A stretch of DNA of 64,000 nucleotides from Verrucomicrobiota bacterium (lineage in GTDB: Bacteria; Verrucomicrobiota; Verrucomicrobiia; Limisphaerales; UBA1319). The notes beneath the pieces are model-generated. The model saw only the letters and a list, made by a program, of their open reading frames with translations. It did no database searches and was not told the origin of the DNA. The position numbers and the translations under genes are program-made. Location of the stretch: the NCBI GenBank assembly GCA_022711435.1, contig JAKLFB010000025.1, forward strand, positions 24,264 through 88,263, given 5' to 3'. This document shows positions 46,301 to 54,647 of the stretch, in pieces; within the stretch, counting starts at the first letter, position 1; each line of letters begins with the position of its first letter.

Positions 46301-49300
46301 TCGAGCTTGGCCAGCAGCGCGTCCAGGACCTGGTTGTCCTCGACGCCCGCCGCCACCAGGAGGCTGTTGCTGCGCGGATCCGCGATGATGATCGGGCGGG
46401 TCCGCTGCGCGTCCGGCTGCCGGGCCTGCACCGCCCGCTGCGAGAACAGGGTCGTCAGCGCCGCGCTCAGCGTCTGCGCCGTGGCGTGCTCGAGCGGGAT
46501 CAGCCGGACCTGGCTGCTCAACGCCGGGCTGGCCTTGTCCAGCTCGCCCGCCAGCGATCGCACCATCTCGACCATGTCGGTCGGGCCGCCCACCAGCAGG
46601 CTGTTGGTCCGGGGATCCCCGATGATCACCGCCCGCATCGTCTCGGCGGCAAAGCCCCGCCCCGCCCCGCCGCGCGCGCCGCTCCGCGCATCGAGAATCC
46701 GCTGGATCGAGCCGGCCAGGGTGGCAGCGTCGGCGTTCTGGAGGGGGATGATCTGGATGTTCTGCATGCCGGCCGGCAGCGGCTGGTCGAGCCGGTCCAG
46801 CAGGCTGGCCACAATGGCGAAGGCATTGTCGTTGCCCGAGACCACCAAGGCGTTGGTGCGCGGATCCACCGTCACGCTCGGCCGGTCCTCCTGCCGGACC
46901 TGATTGGCCGTGGGCCCCCGATACAGATCGTTGATGAGCCGCTGCACGCTCGCCGCGTCGGCATGCTGCAGCGGGTAGATCCGGATCGTCGCCAAACCCG
47001 ACGCGGCCGGGATGTCCATCGTCGAGACCACGTCCTCGATCAGCGGCATGGTGTCGCTCCGGGCCGCCACGATCAGGATGTTGGTCGTGTCGTCCGCCTG
47101 GATCACCACCGGCGGACGCGTACCCGGGATCTCCGTGGTCCGTGCCGGCTTCTGGCCCAGAATGGTCTGCAGACGGCTGATCTGCACGCGCAACCCCTCG
47201 ACGCCGGCCCCTCCGCGGCTCTCGGAAAACACGGATTGAAGCAGCGGGGCCATCCGGCTCGCCGAGGCGTATTTCAGCCGGAACAGCCGCACCTCGGTGA
47301 TCTGGCTGTCCACCTCCTGGTCGAGCTGGGCGATCAGGTTCTGAGCCATCGCCAGGGATTCCTCCGATCCGCTCAGGATCAACGTGTTGCTCCTGCGATC
47401 CACTGCGACGTTCACGCCGCTCGCCAGCACCCCGCCAGGCCGGGCGCCCGTCTGAGAGCGCCGGCTGGCCGGATCGGCCATTCGCTGACCTTGCTGGAAT
47501 ACCGAGTTGAGCATCTGGCTCACCGCGGTCGCATCGGCGTGCTTGAGGTGCACCAGGCGCGCGGTGATGCCCTCCATCAGCGGCACCGTATCCATCATCG
47601 CCACCAGCACCTCCAAGGCCCGCAGGTTGGCGGGCGTGGACGCCAGCAGGAGGCGGTTGCTGCCCGCCCCGCTCCCCTGGATCGGATCCGCCAGGACTTT
47701 GATGGGCTGGTCCAGATCCAGCGCAACCGGCTGCCCATCGTCGTCGAGGATCCGCAGCCGCCGAACCTGCTCCTGCAGCTCGCGGGCCTCGATGCCAGCC
47801 TGGGCGCGCGCCCCCCCACCCGCCGCCGGCCGCAGCATCTCCTGCAACAGCGCCGCCAGCTGCGGCGCCTGCGCGTTCTTGAGCGGAATCAGCCGGACCT
47901 GCGTCTCCGCGTAATCGGCCGGGGAATCGAGGTCGGCGACAATCCCTGCCACCCGATCGAGCAAATTCGTGCGGCCGACGAGAAACAGGGCGCCGCCCCG
48001 CGGATCGCGGATCACAGTGACAGGATCGCCGGGCCGAGCCAGATTCAGCTGGGTCACCACCTGGCTCACCAGGGGCAGCAGCTTGTCCGCCGACGAGTGC
48101 CGCAGCGGTGTCACCCGATAGCCCAGCTCGGCCACCACACCCGCCACATCCAACTGCCGGATCACCCCCTCCAGGTTCTTCAGATCCGCCGCGCTGCCCC
48201 GAGCGATCAGGCTGCGCGTCCGCGATTCAGCCACGATGACCACCTTCGGCGGCGGCGGTGGCGGCGGCTGTTGCTGCTGTTGCTGTTGCGGAGGCGGACG
48301 CTGCTCTTCCCCGCCGGCGCCCCGGCGGTTCGGATCCCGGTCCCGGTCCGATTGCCGCTGCGCATCCGAGCGCGTCGTCTCCGACCGGAAGATCTCGTTC
48401 AAGGTCCGCGCCAATGCCACCGGGTCGGCCTCCTGAAGCGGGAACATCCGCAGCTCGGCGGCCTCCGACGTCGCCGCCATCTGAAGATCCAGGATGATCG
48501 ACTCGATCTGATCCAACTCATTGGCCGGACCGGACAAGATGAGCGCGTTGGCGACGGGATCGACCGCGACCAGGACCGGTCGAGGCGCGTTGGTGACGCC
48601 CGGCTCGGTCGCCGGGGCAGACAGGGGCTGATCAGATCCGGCGGACGGCGCGGGCAGGACGGCCGGATCGTTCGTGCTCGGAGATCGCAGGAGCGGCGCA
48701 GGCGCCGCAGCCGGCGGCCCCGGCAGCTTGTCTACGATCTCCATCTGGCCGGACGACATCTGAGGGTAGATGTTGGTGAGCAGCACCGCCATCTCGGCGG
48801 CGGACATCTTGCCCATGGGAACCAACCGGACCTGCACCGTGGTATCCAGGGCCGCCGCATCCAGCTTCTCGACCAGAAGCCCAATCTCGACCAGATCCGA
48901 CTTGCGCGCCACCACCGTCAAGGAGTTCGCGAGCGAGTCCGTCTCGACCAGCACCTGCTCGTTTCGGCTTCGGTCGGCATAGATGGCCTCGATCTGGCTC
49001 GCCACATCGGGCGCATACGCGTTCGTCAGCCAGTAAAAGGCCACGTCGCGGTTCGATCGGTCGGGCGTTTGATCCAGCGACGGCAGAAGCTGCTCGAGCA
49101 TCCGAAAGACCTCCGGGGTGCCTGTCACGATGAGGCTGTTGGTCCGTTCGTCGGCGGCAACGCCAACGGTCGGCTCGTAGCTCGACCGGCCGAACCGGGA
49201 GCCGCGCCGCGGGAGGCTCTGCAGGAGCTGGCTGACCACGCGGGACAGCTCCCGCGCCTCGCCATTTTCGAGCTGGTAGACCCGGATCTCGATGCCGCCA

Positions 49301-52300
49301 TCCACGCTCTCCTCGTCGAGCTGGCGAATGATCTGGATCACTTCCTTGACCTCGGCCGGCGGCCCATCCACGAGGAGGCTGTTCGAGCCCGGCACGGCGC
49401 TGACCTGCACCCGGCGCGGCCGATTCGGCGGGGACCGCCCGCTCAAGATCCGCCCGATGGCCTCGGAGAGCGGCTCGGCCTGCGCCCTCCTGAGCTGAAC
49501 GGTCTGGATGGTTGCGGCCTCGTCGGAATCCGGCCGGTCGAGGTCCCGGACAAGGGCTTCCGCCTGCGCGACCTTGGCGGGCGGGCCCTGGACCACCACC
49601 GCGTTGGCGCCCGATACTGCGCTGATCCGCAGCCCGGTCGCATCGCCGCTCCCGCCCCGGAACCCACCGTACGGCGAGTAATAGGGGCGATACCCCGACG
49701 ACGACCGGCCATCGCTGCGCAGCATCGTCTCGAGCACCATCGTCATCTGATCAGCTGTTGTATATTGCAGATGAAACGTGCGCATCTCGACCGCCGTCTC
49801 GCTCTGCGCACGCAGCTCCTCGATCAGCTTCTCGATCGCCTCGAACTGCTCGCGCGCGGCCGCCACGATCAGCGCGTTGGCTCCCATGTCCGCCTCGAAC
49901 CTAGGCGTCAGCAGCCTGGGCTCGTCCCGGCGCTGCCCCTGCCGCTCGCTGAACAGGCGCGCCAAGGACTGCGCCAGATCGCCCGCGCTCGAGCTCGTCA
50001 AACGATACGTCCGCACCTCGAAGCTCGATGCGCTCTCGGGCTGATCCAGCGCCTGGATCAGCGCCTCGGCCTGTGCCAGCTTGTCAGACGGGCCCTGCAC
50101 CACCACGGTATTGGCGCCCGGCATCCCGCTGATTCGGAGCCCGCTGGCATCGCTCCCTCCCCGCGAGCCGTAAGGCGAATAGCCATACGGCGACGAATAC
50201 GGCCGATACCCCGAGTAGGACCGGCCATCGCTGCGCAGCATCGTCTCGAGCACCGGCGTCACCTGGTCGGCCGTGGTGTGCTGGAGCCGGAAGGTCCGGA
50301 TCTCGTTGGCCACCACCGCCGGAGCGCGCAGCTCCTCGATGAGCTTCTCGATCGTCTCGAACTGCTCGCGCTGCGCCGCCACGATCAGCGCGTTGGCGCC
50401 CAGGTCCGCCTCGAACCGCGGCGCCAGGGCTCCCGGCTCGGCCCGGCGCTGCCCCTGCCGCTCGCTGAACAGGCGCGCCAAGGACTGCGACAGCTCGGCC
50501 GCGTTCGAGCCCGTCAAACGATACGTCCGCACCTCCAGGCTCGTCGCGCTCTCGGGCTGATCCAGCGCCTGGATCAGCGCCTCGGCCTGGGTCAGCTTGT
50601 CGGACGGGCCCTGGATCACCACGACGTTGGCGCCCGGCACGCTGCTGATCCGGAGCCCGCTGGCATCGCTCCCTCCCCGCGAACCGTAGGGCGAATACTG
50701 CTGGTAGTAGGACCGATACCCTGAATAGGACCGGCCATCGGTGCGGAGCATCGTCTCGAGCACCGGCGTCACCTGGTCGGCCGTTGTGTGCCGCAGGCGG
50801 AAGGTCCGGATCTCGTTGGCCACCACCGCCGGAGCGCGCAGCTCCTCGATGAGCTTCTCGATCGTCTCGAACTGCTCGCGCTGCGCCGCCACGATCAGCG
50901 CGTTAGCGCCCGTGTCGGCCTCGAACCGCGGCGCCAGGGCTCCCGGCTCGGCCCGGCGCTGCCCCTGCCGCTCGCTGAACAGGCGCGCCAAGGACTGCGA
51001 CAGCTCGGCCGCGTTCGAGCCCGTCAAACGATACGTCCGCACCTCCAGGCTCGTCGCGCTCTCGGGCTGATCCAGCGCCTGGATCAGCGCCTCGGCCTGG
51101 GTCAGTTTCTCGGGCGGCCCCTGGATCACCACGACGTTGGCGCCCGGCACCCCGCTGATCCGGAGCCCGCTGGCATCGCTTGCCCCCCGCGAGCCGTAGG
51201 GCGAATACTGCTGGTAGTAGGACCGATACCCCGAATAGGACCGGCCATCGGTGCGGAGCATCGTCTCGAGCACCGACGTCACCTGGTCGGCCGTGGTGTG
51301 CCGCAGGCGGAAGGTGCGGATCTCGTTGGCCACCACCGCTGGAGCGCGCAGCTCCTCGATGAGTTTCTCGATCGACTCGAACTGCTCGCGCTGCGCCGCC
51401 ACGATCAGCGCGTTGGCGCCCGTGTCGGCCTCGAACCGCGGCGCCAGGGCTCCTGCTGGCTGGGCCCGGCGCTGCCCCTGCCGCTCGCCGAAGAGCCGGG
51501 CCAGGGTCTGGGCCAGCTCGGCCGCATTCGAGCCGGTCAGGCGGTAGGTCCGGACCTCGAGGCTTGCGACGGCATCCGCGCGATCGAGCTCCCGGATGAG
51601 GGTTTCGGCCTGGGCCAGCTTCTCCGGCGGCCCCTGAACCACAACCGCATTGGCCCCCGGAGCCGGCATCACCCGCAGCCGCCCAGCCTCGGATCCCGAC
51701 CGGGGATAGTACGGCTGGTAGGAGCGGTAGGGGCTCATCCCTCGCTCACCCCGCAGAAGGCTCTCGAGCACGGATGCCATTTGCTCCGCGCTCGCGTGCT
51801 GCAGGGGAAAGGTGCGGATCTCCTGGGCAACCTCGGCAGGGGCGCGGAGCTCCTCGATCAGCTTTTCGATCGCCTCGAAATGCATTCGCGGCGCCGCCAC
51901 GATCAGGACGTTCGCCCCCGAGTCCGCCTCGAACCGGGGCGCCAGCCCGCCGCTCTCCTCGAACCGCCGGCGGTCCTGGCGATCGGAAAACACCCGGGCA
52001 AGGGTCTGCGCCAACTCGCCGGCGTTCGAGCCGGTCAGCCGGTAGGTTCGCACCTCGTAGCTGCCGCGGGCCGACTCGACATCCAGGCCCCGCACCATCT
52101 CCTCGATCTTGTCGAAGGTCGCCCCCGTCGCGTCGATCAGCAGGGTGCGATCGTCCGGCGCCGCCGCGACCAGGACGCGCTGATGAGGGTCTTCCACCCG
52201 GTACTGGCGCGCGAACAGCTGGCTGATCATGCTGGCCATGGCGGTGGCCGAGGTGTGCTTGAGCGCCAGCGTGCGCAGCTCGCGAAAGGCGCCGTCGCTG

Positions 52301-53631
52301 CCCACATCGAGCCGCTTGATCAGGGCCTCGATGGCGTCCAGCTGCCCCGCCACGGGCGCGGTCACAATAATCCGGTTCGACACCGGATCCGCGATGACCC
52401 GAGCTTTGGTGGCCGCCGAGCTGCCCGATTCGTACTCGGTCGCCACGCCCGGAACCGCCTGGCGCACCAGCCGCGCCAGATCCGCCGCCGGAATCGACTG
52501 CGACTGGTAGACGCGCACCTCGCCTGCCCTCGATCCGGCCTGATCCTCGAATCGCTTGATCAGGCTCTCGGCCAGCTCGACCCGATCCGCCGGCCCATAC
52601 AGCACCATCGTCCGCGATGCCTCGTCGAAGATCGCCGTCACGTAATCGCTCGGGTCGGGCGGCAGCACCTCGTAGCGCCGCGATTGCTGGTTGAACTCGA
52701 CCCGCTTGGGGGCCGTCGCCTGGCCGAACGTCTTGTTGATGAGGTCCGACACCACCGCCCCCGATGAATGCATCAGGGTGTAGGTCCGCATCTGCCGCTG
52801 CACCGGCGACGCCGTGTCCACCTCCGCCAGCAGGTCGCGGATCCGGCGGATGTTGCCCAACTGATCGGTGATGATCACCCCGCGTCCGCGAGAAAGCGGC
52901 GCCACCGAGCCGGCGCTCGAAAGCATGGGCGTGATGGTCTGGGAGACCTCCTGCGCCTCCAGGTTCTGCAGGGAAAGCACCACCGTCACCACCTCGCCAG
53001 GCGAGGTGTCGCCCGTCCGATCCAGCCCCCGGAATATCTTGAGCGGCATTTGAGCCAGCTCCTTCAGCGGCACCAGCCGCAGATAGCGCCCTGTCTCGAC
53101 CAGGATCATCCCCTTGGTGGCCAGGATCAGGTTCAGTGTCTCCAGCGCCTCGCTGTACGTATACGGCTGGGGATCGATAAATTGCAGCGTCCCTTCGATC
53201 TTCAAATCCCCCAGCAGCGGCTTGTTCGCCATCTGCGAGAATCGTGTCACCACGTCCGCGTAAGGTATGCCGTCGAACTGGAAGCGGATGTCGCGCGCTG
53301 GAGCGGATGACGGGGCCGCACCCGCCAGGTTTGTCTGGCTTCCGCTGGCCGCTGCGGCGGCATTGGTCTGGTTCAAGCTGGCCGCTACAGGCGCATTAGT
53401 CTGGCTCAAGCTTGGCGCTACCTGCGCGTTCGTCTGGCTCAAGCTGGCCGCTGCGGCGGTATTGGTCTGGCTCGAGCTGGGCGCTGCGGGCGCGTTCGTG
53501 GCCCCCGCCACGACTGCCAAAGGTGCCGCAGCGGCCGCGCCGCTCGCCGGCGCCGCCTCAGCCGCCGCCTCTGGCCCGTGACCGTGCAGGACCAGGATCG
53601 TCAGCAGCAATATCCATGTCGCGTTGTTCAT
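43300..53631 (-). CDS. Giant GspD-type secretin with about 34 N domains
   Basis: 3443-residue outer-membrane secretin. A signal peptide (about 1-25) and an Ala-rich linker with repeated SQTN motifs precede an N0-like domain (DIRFQFDGIPYADVVTRFSQ). A head-to-tail array of about 34 N1/secretin_N-type domains follows, about 65-120 residues each, with the 'R.F.L.HA.A..L...L..LF' first half and 'V.AD.RTNSL.V.G......I..LI..LD' second half. The secretin barrel begins near residue 3146 (LQVLIQVLLAEVTLD) and is intact: VLSRPQILTADNQEATINIGQQVPLITD, LTVTPRI, SIIIGGLISS, MPFLGRIPVIGVLFR, ELLIVLTPQVLI. Ordinary GspD has 3-4 N domains and about 650 residues. No frameshift or stop interrupts it. ATG 53631 gives the signal peptide. 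Confidence 0.93.
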   Translation of the reverse strand: MNNATWILLLTILVLHGHGPEAAAEAAPASGAAAAAPLAVVAGATNAPAAPSSSQTNTAAAASLSQTNAQVAPSLSQTNAPVAASLNQTNAAAAASGSQTNLAGAAPSSAPARDIRFQFDGIPYADVVTRFSQMANKPLLGDLKIEGTLQFIDPQPYTYSEALETLNLILATKGMILVETGRYLRLVPLKELAQMPLKIFRGLDRTGDTSPGEVVTVVLSLQNLEAQEVSQTITPMLSSAGSVAPLSRGRGVIITDQLGNIRRIRDLLAEVDTASPVQRQMRTYTLMHSSGAVVSDLINKTFGQATAPKRVEFNQQSRRYEVLPPDPSDYVTAIFDEASRTMVLYGPADRVELAESLIKRFEDQAGSRAGEVRVYQSQSIPAADLARLVRQAVPGVATEYESGSSAATKARVIADPVSNRIIVTAPVAGQLDAIEALIKRLDVGSDGAFRELRTLALKHTSATAMASMISQLFARQYRVEDPHQRVLVAAAPDDRTLLIDATGATFDKIEEMVRGLDVESARGSYEVRTYRLTGSNAGELAQTLARVFSDRQDRRRFEESGGLAPRFEADSGANVLIVAAPRMHFEAIEKLIEELRAPAEVAQEIRTFPLQHASAEQMASVLESLLRGERGMSPYRSYQPYYPRSGSEAGRLRVMPAPGANAVVVQGPPEKLAQAETLIRELDRADAVASLEVRTYRLTGSNAAELAQTLARLFGERQGQRRAQPAGALAPRFEADTGANALIVAAQREQFESIEKLIEELRAPAVVANEIRTFRLRHTTADQVTSVLETMLRTDGRSYSGYRSYYQQYSPYGSRGASDASGLRISGVPGANVVVIQGPPEKLTQAEALIQALDQPESATSLEVRTYRLTGSNAAELSQSLARLFSERQGQRRAEPGALAPRFEADTGANALIVAAQREQFETIEKLIEELRAPAVVANEIRTFRLRHTTADQVTPVLETMLRTDGRSYSGYRSYYQQYSPYGSRGGSDASGLRISSVPGANVVVIQGPSDKLTQAEALIQALDQPESATSLEVRTYRLTGSNAAELSQSLARLFSERQGQRRAEPGALAPRFEADLGANALIVAAQREQFETIEKLIEELRAPAVVANEIRTFRLQHTTADQVTPVLETMLRSDGRSYSGYRPYSSPYGYSPYGSRGGSDASGLRISGMPGANTVVVQGPSDKLAQAEALIQALDQPESASSFEVRTYRLTSSSAGDLAQSLARLFSERQGQRRDEPRLLTPRFEADMGANALIVAAAREQFEAIEKLIEELRAQSETAVEMRTFHLQYTTADQMTMVLETMLRSDGRSSSGYRPYYSPYGGFRGGSGDATGLRISAVSGANAVVVQGPPAKVAQAEALVRDLDRPDSDEAATIQTVQLRRAQAEPLSEAIGRILSGRSPPNRPRRVQVSAVPGSNSLLVDGPPAEVKEVIQIIRQLDEESVDGGIEIRVYQLENGEARELSRVVSQLLQSLPRRGSRFGRSSYEPTVGVAADERTNSLIVTGTPEVFRMLEQLLPSLDQTPDRSNRDVAFYWLTNAYAPDVASQIEAIYADRSRNEQVLVETDSLANSLTVVARKSDLVEIGLLVEKLDAAALDTTVQVRLVPMGKMSAAEMAVLLTNIYPQMSSGQMEIVDKLPGPPAAAPAPLLRSPSTNDPAVLPAPSAGSDQPLSAPATEPGVTNAPRPVLVAVDPVANALILSGPANELDQIESIILDLQMAATSEAAELRMFPLQEADPVALARTLNEIFRSETTRSDAQRQSDRDRDPNRRGAGGEEQRPPPQQQQQQQPPPPPPPKVVIVAESRTRSLIARGSAADLKNLEGVIRQLDVAGVVAELGYRVTPLRHSSADKLLPLVSQVVTQLNLARPGDPVTVIRDPRGGALFLVGRTNLLDRVAGIVADLDSPADYAETQVRLIPLKNAQAPQLAALLQEMLRPAAGGGARAQAGIEARELQEQVRRLRILDDDGQPVALDLDQPIKVLADPIQGSGAGSNRLLLASTPANLRALEVLVAMMDTVPLMEGITARLVHLKHADATAVSQMLNSVFQQGQRMADPASRRSQTGARPGGVLASGVNVAVDRRSNTLILSGSEESLAMAQNLIAQLDQEVDSQITEVRLFRLKYASASRMAPLLQSVFSESRGGAGVEGLRVQISRLQTILGQKPARTTEIPGTRPPVVIQADDTTNILIVAARSDTMPLIEDVVSTMDIPAASGLATIRIYPLQHADAASVQRLINDLYRGPTANQVRQEDRPSVTVDPRTNALVVSGNDNAFAIVASLLDRLDQPLPAGMQNIQIIPLQNADAATLAGSIQRILDARSGARGGAGRGFAAETMRAVIIGDPRTNSLLVGGPTDMVEMVRSLAGELDKASPALSSQVRLIPLEHATAQTLSAALTTLFSQRAVQARQPDAQRTRPIIIADPRSNSLLVAAGVEDNQVLDALLAKLDREPETPAVALTVIGLTHNDSARVAPMISRVFTARRQSMAVPGQAPLPQDQVHVEPDTLSNALVVSASPENLELIRNLLAKVDVEPVAAEGILQTFTLKQADAQRAAVMLRSLIDQGLYRPGQAVSGARGSPRDAIAVAVDPLTNTLIVSASPENLAVVRELIAQIDAQAGADAGNIQVVALKHARASQLATVLEQFFRAKRAAEATGAPLERSVPVTVTPDDRTNTLLVTGGRESLAALERMITQLDVEQSASRTTFKVFPLRQTTASKIQATLQQLFLRRPAPVRGQPPEPITVVADSWSNSLAIGAAPEDFPMIESLIAQLDSAPTEGGLEVQVFSLAKADARRVAQTIQALYRGGGTVAGLAAPVTVNVDERLNALVVSAGQADVKRIAELIKKLDTDQVAQVSEIRIFPLQHAYATQLATILSQTLNVKPAALTEQSANRQSLLQFITRSEEGRELVASALKEGILVTPDPRTNSLIVSAPVDYMDMLERLIRQLDTNIPQVAKIRVFNLRNADARQMSTLLTSVFRLQAVTTAASGINDRSVQYTLVRPASLDSLAGQDTVEGTTAILGSAEKNALTVTVDLRTNSLLVGGTDHYVALAAELINTLDGSPAQERKSEVYRLKNSRAREIETALQNFLRRDTQLLSAAVGQQAMAQEILDREVAIVAETNSNTLLLSASQRYFDQVKTLIEQLDMPQLQVLIQVLLAEVTLDASSQLGVEWNYSDLNGTKVTTGTDFGVSDDLNALGGFSTAVTGSDFNFLLRALESDGRLLVLSRPQILTADNQEATINIGQQVPLITDSRVTERGDSINSYEYRNVGVELTVTPRISPDGFVKMDVGPRISQMSSSDVEISPGTKVPVINERSATTTVSVQSGQSIIIGGLISSVDDSRVKRMPFLGRIPVIGVLFRSSHKSEDRKELLIVLTPQVLIKGTDVGITREAISVTREQLDRSTMNEEFKQDRLQRQMLDPLYPPSGTNATRSPNPARRSDADLWR
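49750..51850 (-). repeat. Recent 510-bp tandem duplications inside the giant secretin
   Basis: Two N-domain types alternate here: A (EVRTYRLTGSNAAEL) and B (EIRTFRLRHTTADQV). The A+B pair of 170 codons recurs nearly unchanged at DNA level; for example AAGGT(C/G)CGGA followed by TCTCGTTGGC occurs at 50291, 50801 and 51311, exactly 510 bp apart. About five A-B pairs are recognisable, with the middle three closest. Each B unit carries a Tyr/Ser/Gly-rich insert (SYSGYRSYYQQYSPYGSRGG). Confidence 0.85.
53320..53500 (-). repeat. SQTN-type repeats in the giant secretin linker
   Basis: Five imperfect copies of an 11-13-residue unit (SSSQTNTAAAA, SLSQTNAQVAP, SLSQTNAPVAA, SLNQTNAAAAA, SGSQTNLAGAA) between the signal peptide and the first N domain. 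They probably form a flexible linker; the unit is repeated at DNA level as 'GTCTGGCTCAAGC'-type blocks on the + strand. Confidence 0.75.
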
Positions 53632-53645
53632 AAGCCAATGCCCGT

Positions 53646-54647
53646 TCAAGCCTCCGGCATGTCCGGCGGCAAATCGCCGGGCGAAAGCAGGTGTTTGTCG
53701 GCCAGAGTCTGGCCGTGTTCGACGGCCCAATACTCGCTCCCCCAGCGCAGGATCACCCGGCTGGCGGACCATAGATCCGGCTTGTCCGGACGCGGACGCC
53801 GCCGGTAATCGATCATCACAATCCGGGCCCCGGCCAGCTCGTCACCGGGACGATAGCGCTGGACCCGCATCGACGCCGTGTCGAAGATGTGCACCTCCGG
53901 CACGCCCCGCCACTCGGAGAGCGAGACCACTTTCAAGAGGTTGAGCCTCGGCCCCGAACCCGCTGACGGAGGCGGCATCGACCGAGGAGCCGACGGCTCC
54001 GACGCGGCTACTGCCCGTCGCACATACGGCCGCCATAGATCCCGATCGACGATCAGATCGTACTGCCGCCGCGCAGACCGGTCCATCGCCACTTCCGGCG
54101 CCGGATCAAGCGGGATGGCGGCGGGCGGCGGATCCACCACCAGGGTCAGATAGCGGAAACGGGCCTTGATCCGCCCCGGCCGATCCGCGGCTGTGAGCAC
54201 CAGATTGTCGATCCGATGAACCGGGGCGCCCTGCTCCAAAGAGAACAGCAAGTCGACGATCCGCGCCATCGGCCCTTCGCCTTGGACCGTCCACCCGACC
54301 TCCTGGGCCCCTCGCAGACGCCGCGGCCCGGATGGGATCCGGGTGAACTGTGCGTCGGACAATCCGAGCTGGGAAATCAGGTCCGTGAGCAGTTTCCCGG
54401 CGGCGGCGGCGGCGGCCTCAGGATCCGAATGGAAGGTGTTGGTGACCACGCCTTCGAGGTAGACCTGGGCCTTGAAAAATGCCTGCCGCTCTTCCGTGAC
54501 CTGCCGGAGGCGATCCCGCAAGCTGGTTGTCTGTCGATCGGCTTCGCGCCACGGCTTGAGCACCAGCCAATGAAACAGCCAGACCGCCGCCAAGGCTGCC
54601 CCCAGGCATCCCACGGCGATCGCCAATGACTTTTCGCGCCGGTTCAC
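53646..54647 (-). CDS. Fused PilO/GspM-like and GspC/PilP-like protein
   Basis: Inner-membrane protein (333 residues) joining two parts that are separate genes in the first operon. The N-terminal part has a membrane helix (LAIAVGCLGAALAAVWLFHWLVL, about 8-30), a coiled coil (LRDRLRQVTEERQAFFKAQ) and a PilO-like periplasmic domain. The C-terminal part starts with 'YDLIVDRDLWRPYVRR', which parallels 'FQLILDRNIFNPNRRP' of the GspC/PilP-like protein at 13905, and continues as a beta-rich homology region (RLNLLKVVSLSEWRG, GDELAGARIVMID). The GTG start overlaps the upstream stop (GTGA). The giant secretin starts 14 bp downstream and is the expected partner of the homology region. Confidence 0.72.
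   Translation of the reverse strand: MNRREKSLAIAVGCLGAALAAVWLFHWLVLKPWREADRQTTSLRDRLRQVTEERQAFFKAQVYLEGVVTNTFHSDPEAAAAAAGKLLTDLISQLGLSDAQFTRIPSGPRRLRGAQEVGWTVQGEGPMARIVDLLFSLEQGAPVHRIDNLVLTAADRPGRIKARFRYLTLVVDPPPAAIPLDPAPEVAMDRSARRQYDLIVDRDLWRPYVRRAVAASEPSAPRSMPPPSAGSGPRLNLLKVVSLSEWRGVPEVHIFDTASMRVQRYRPGDELAGARIVMIDYRRRPRPDKPDLWSASRVILRWGSEYWAVEHGQTLADKHLLSPGDLPPDMPEA

Noticed and set aside
42979..50724. Very long + strand reading frame (about 2580 codons) across the giant secretin
   Set aside because: It is antisense to the secretin, His/Arg/Gly-rich, repetitive and without domains; high GC and the repeated secretin sequence remove stops in the complementary frame.
49750..51850. CRISPR-like or minisatellite array
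   Set aside because: The periodicity is 510 bp, in frame, and encodes pairs of secretin N domains; there are no short repeats with unique spacers.
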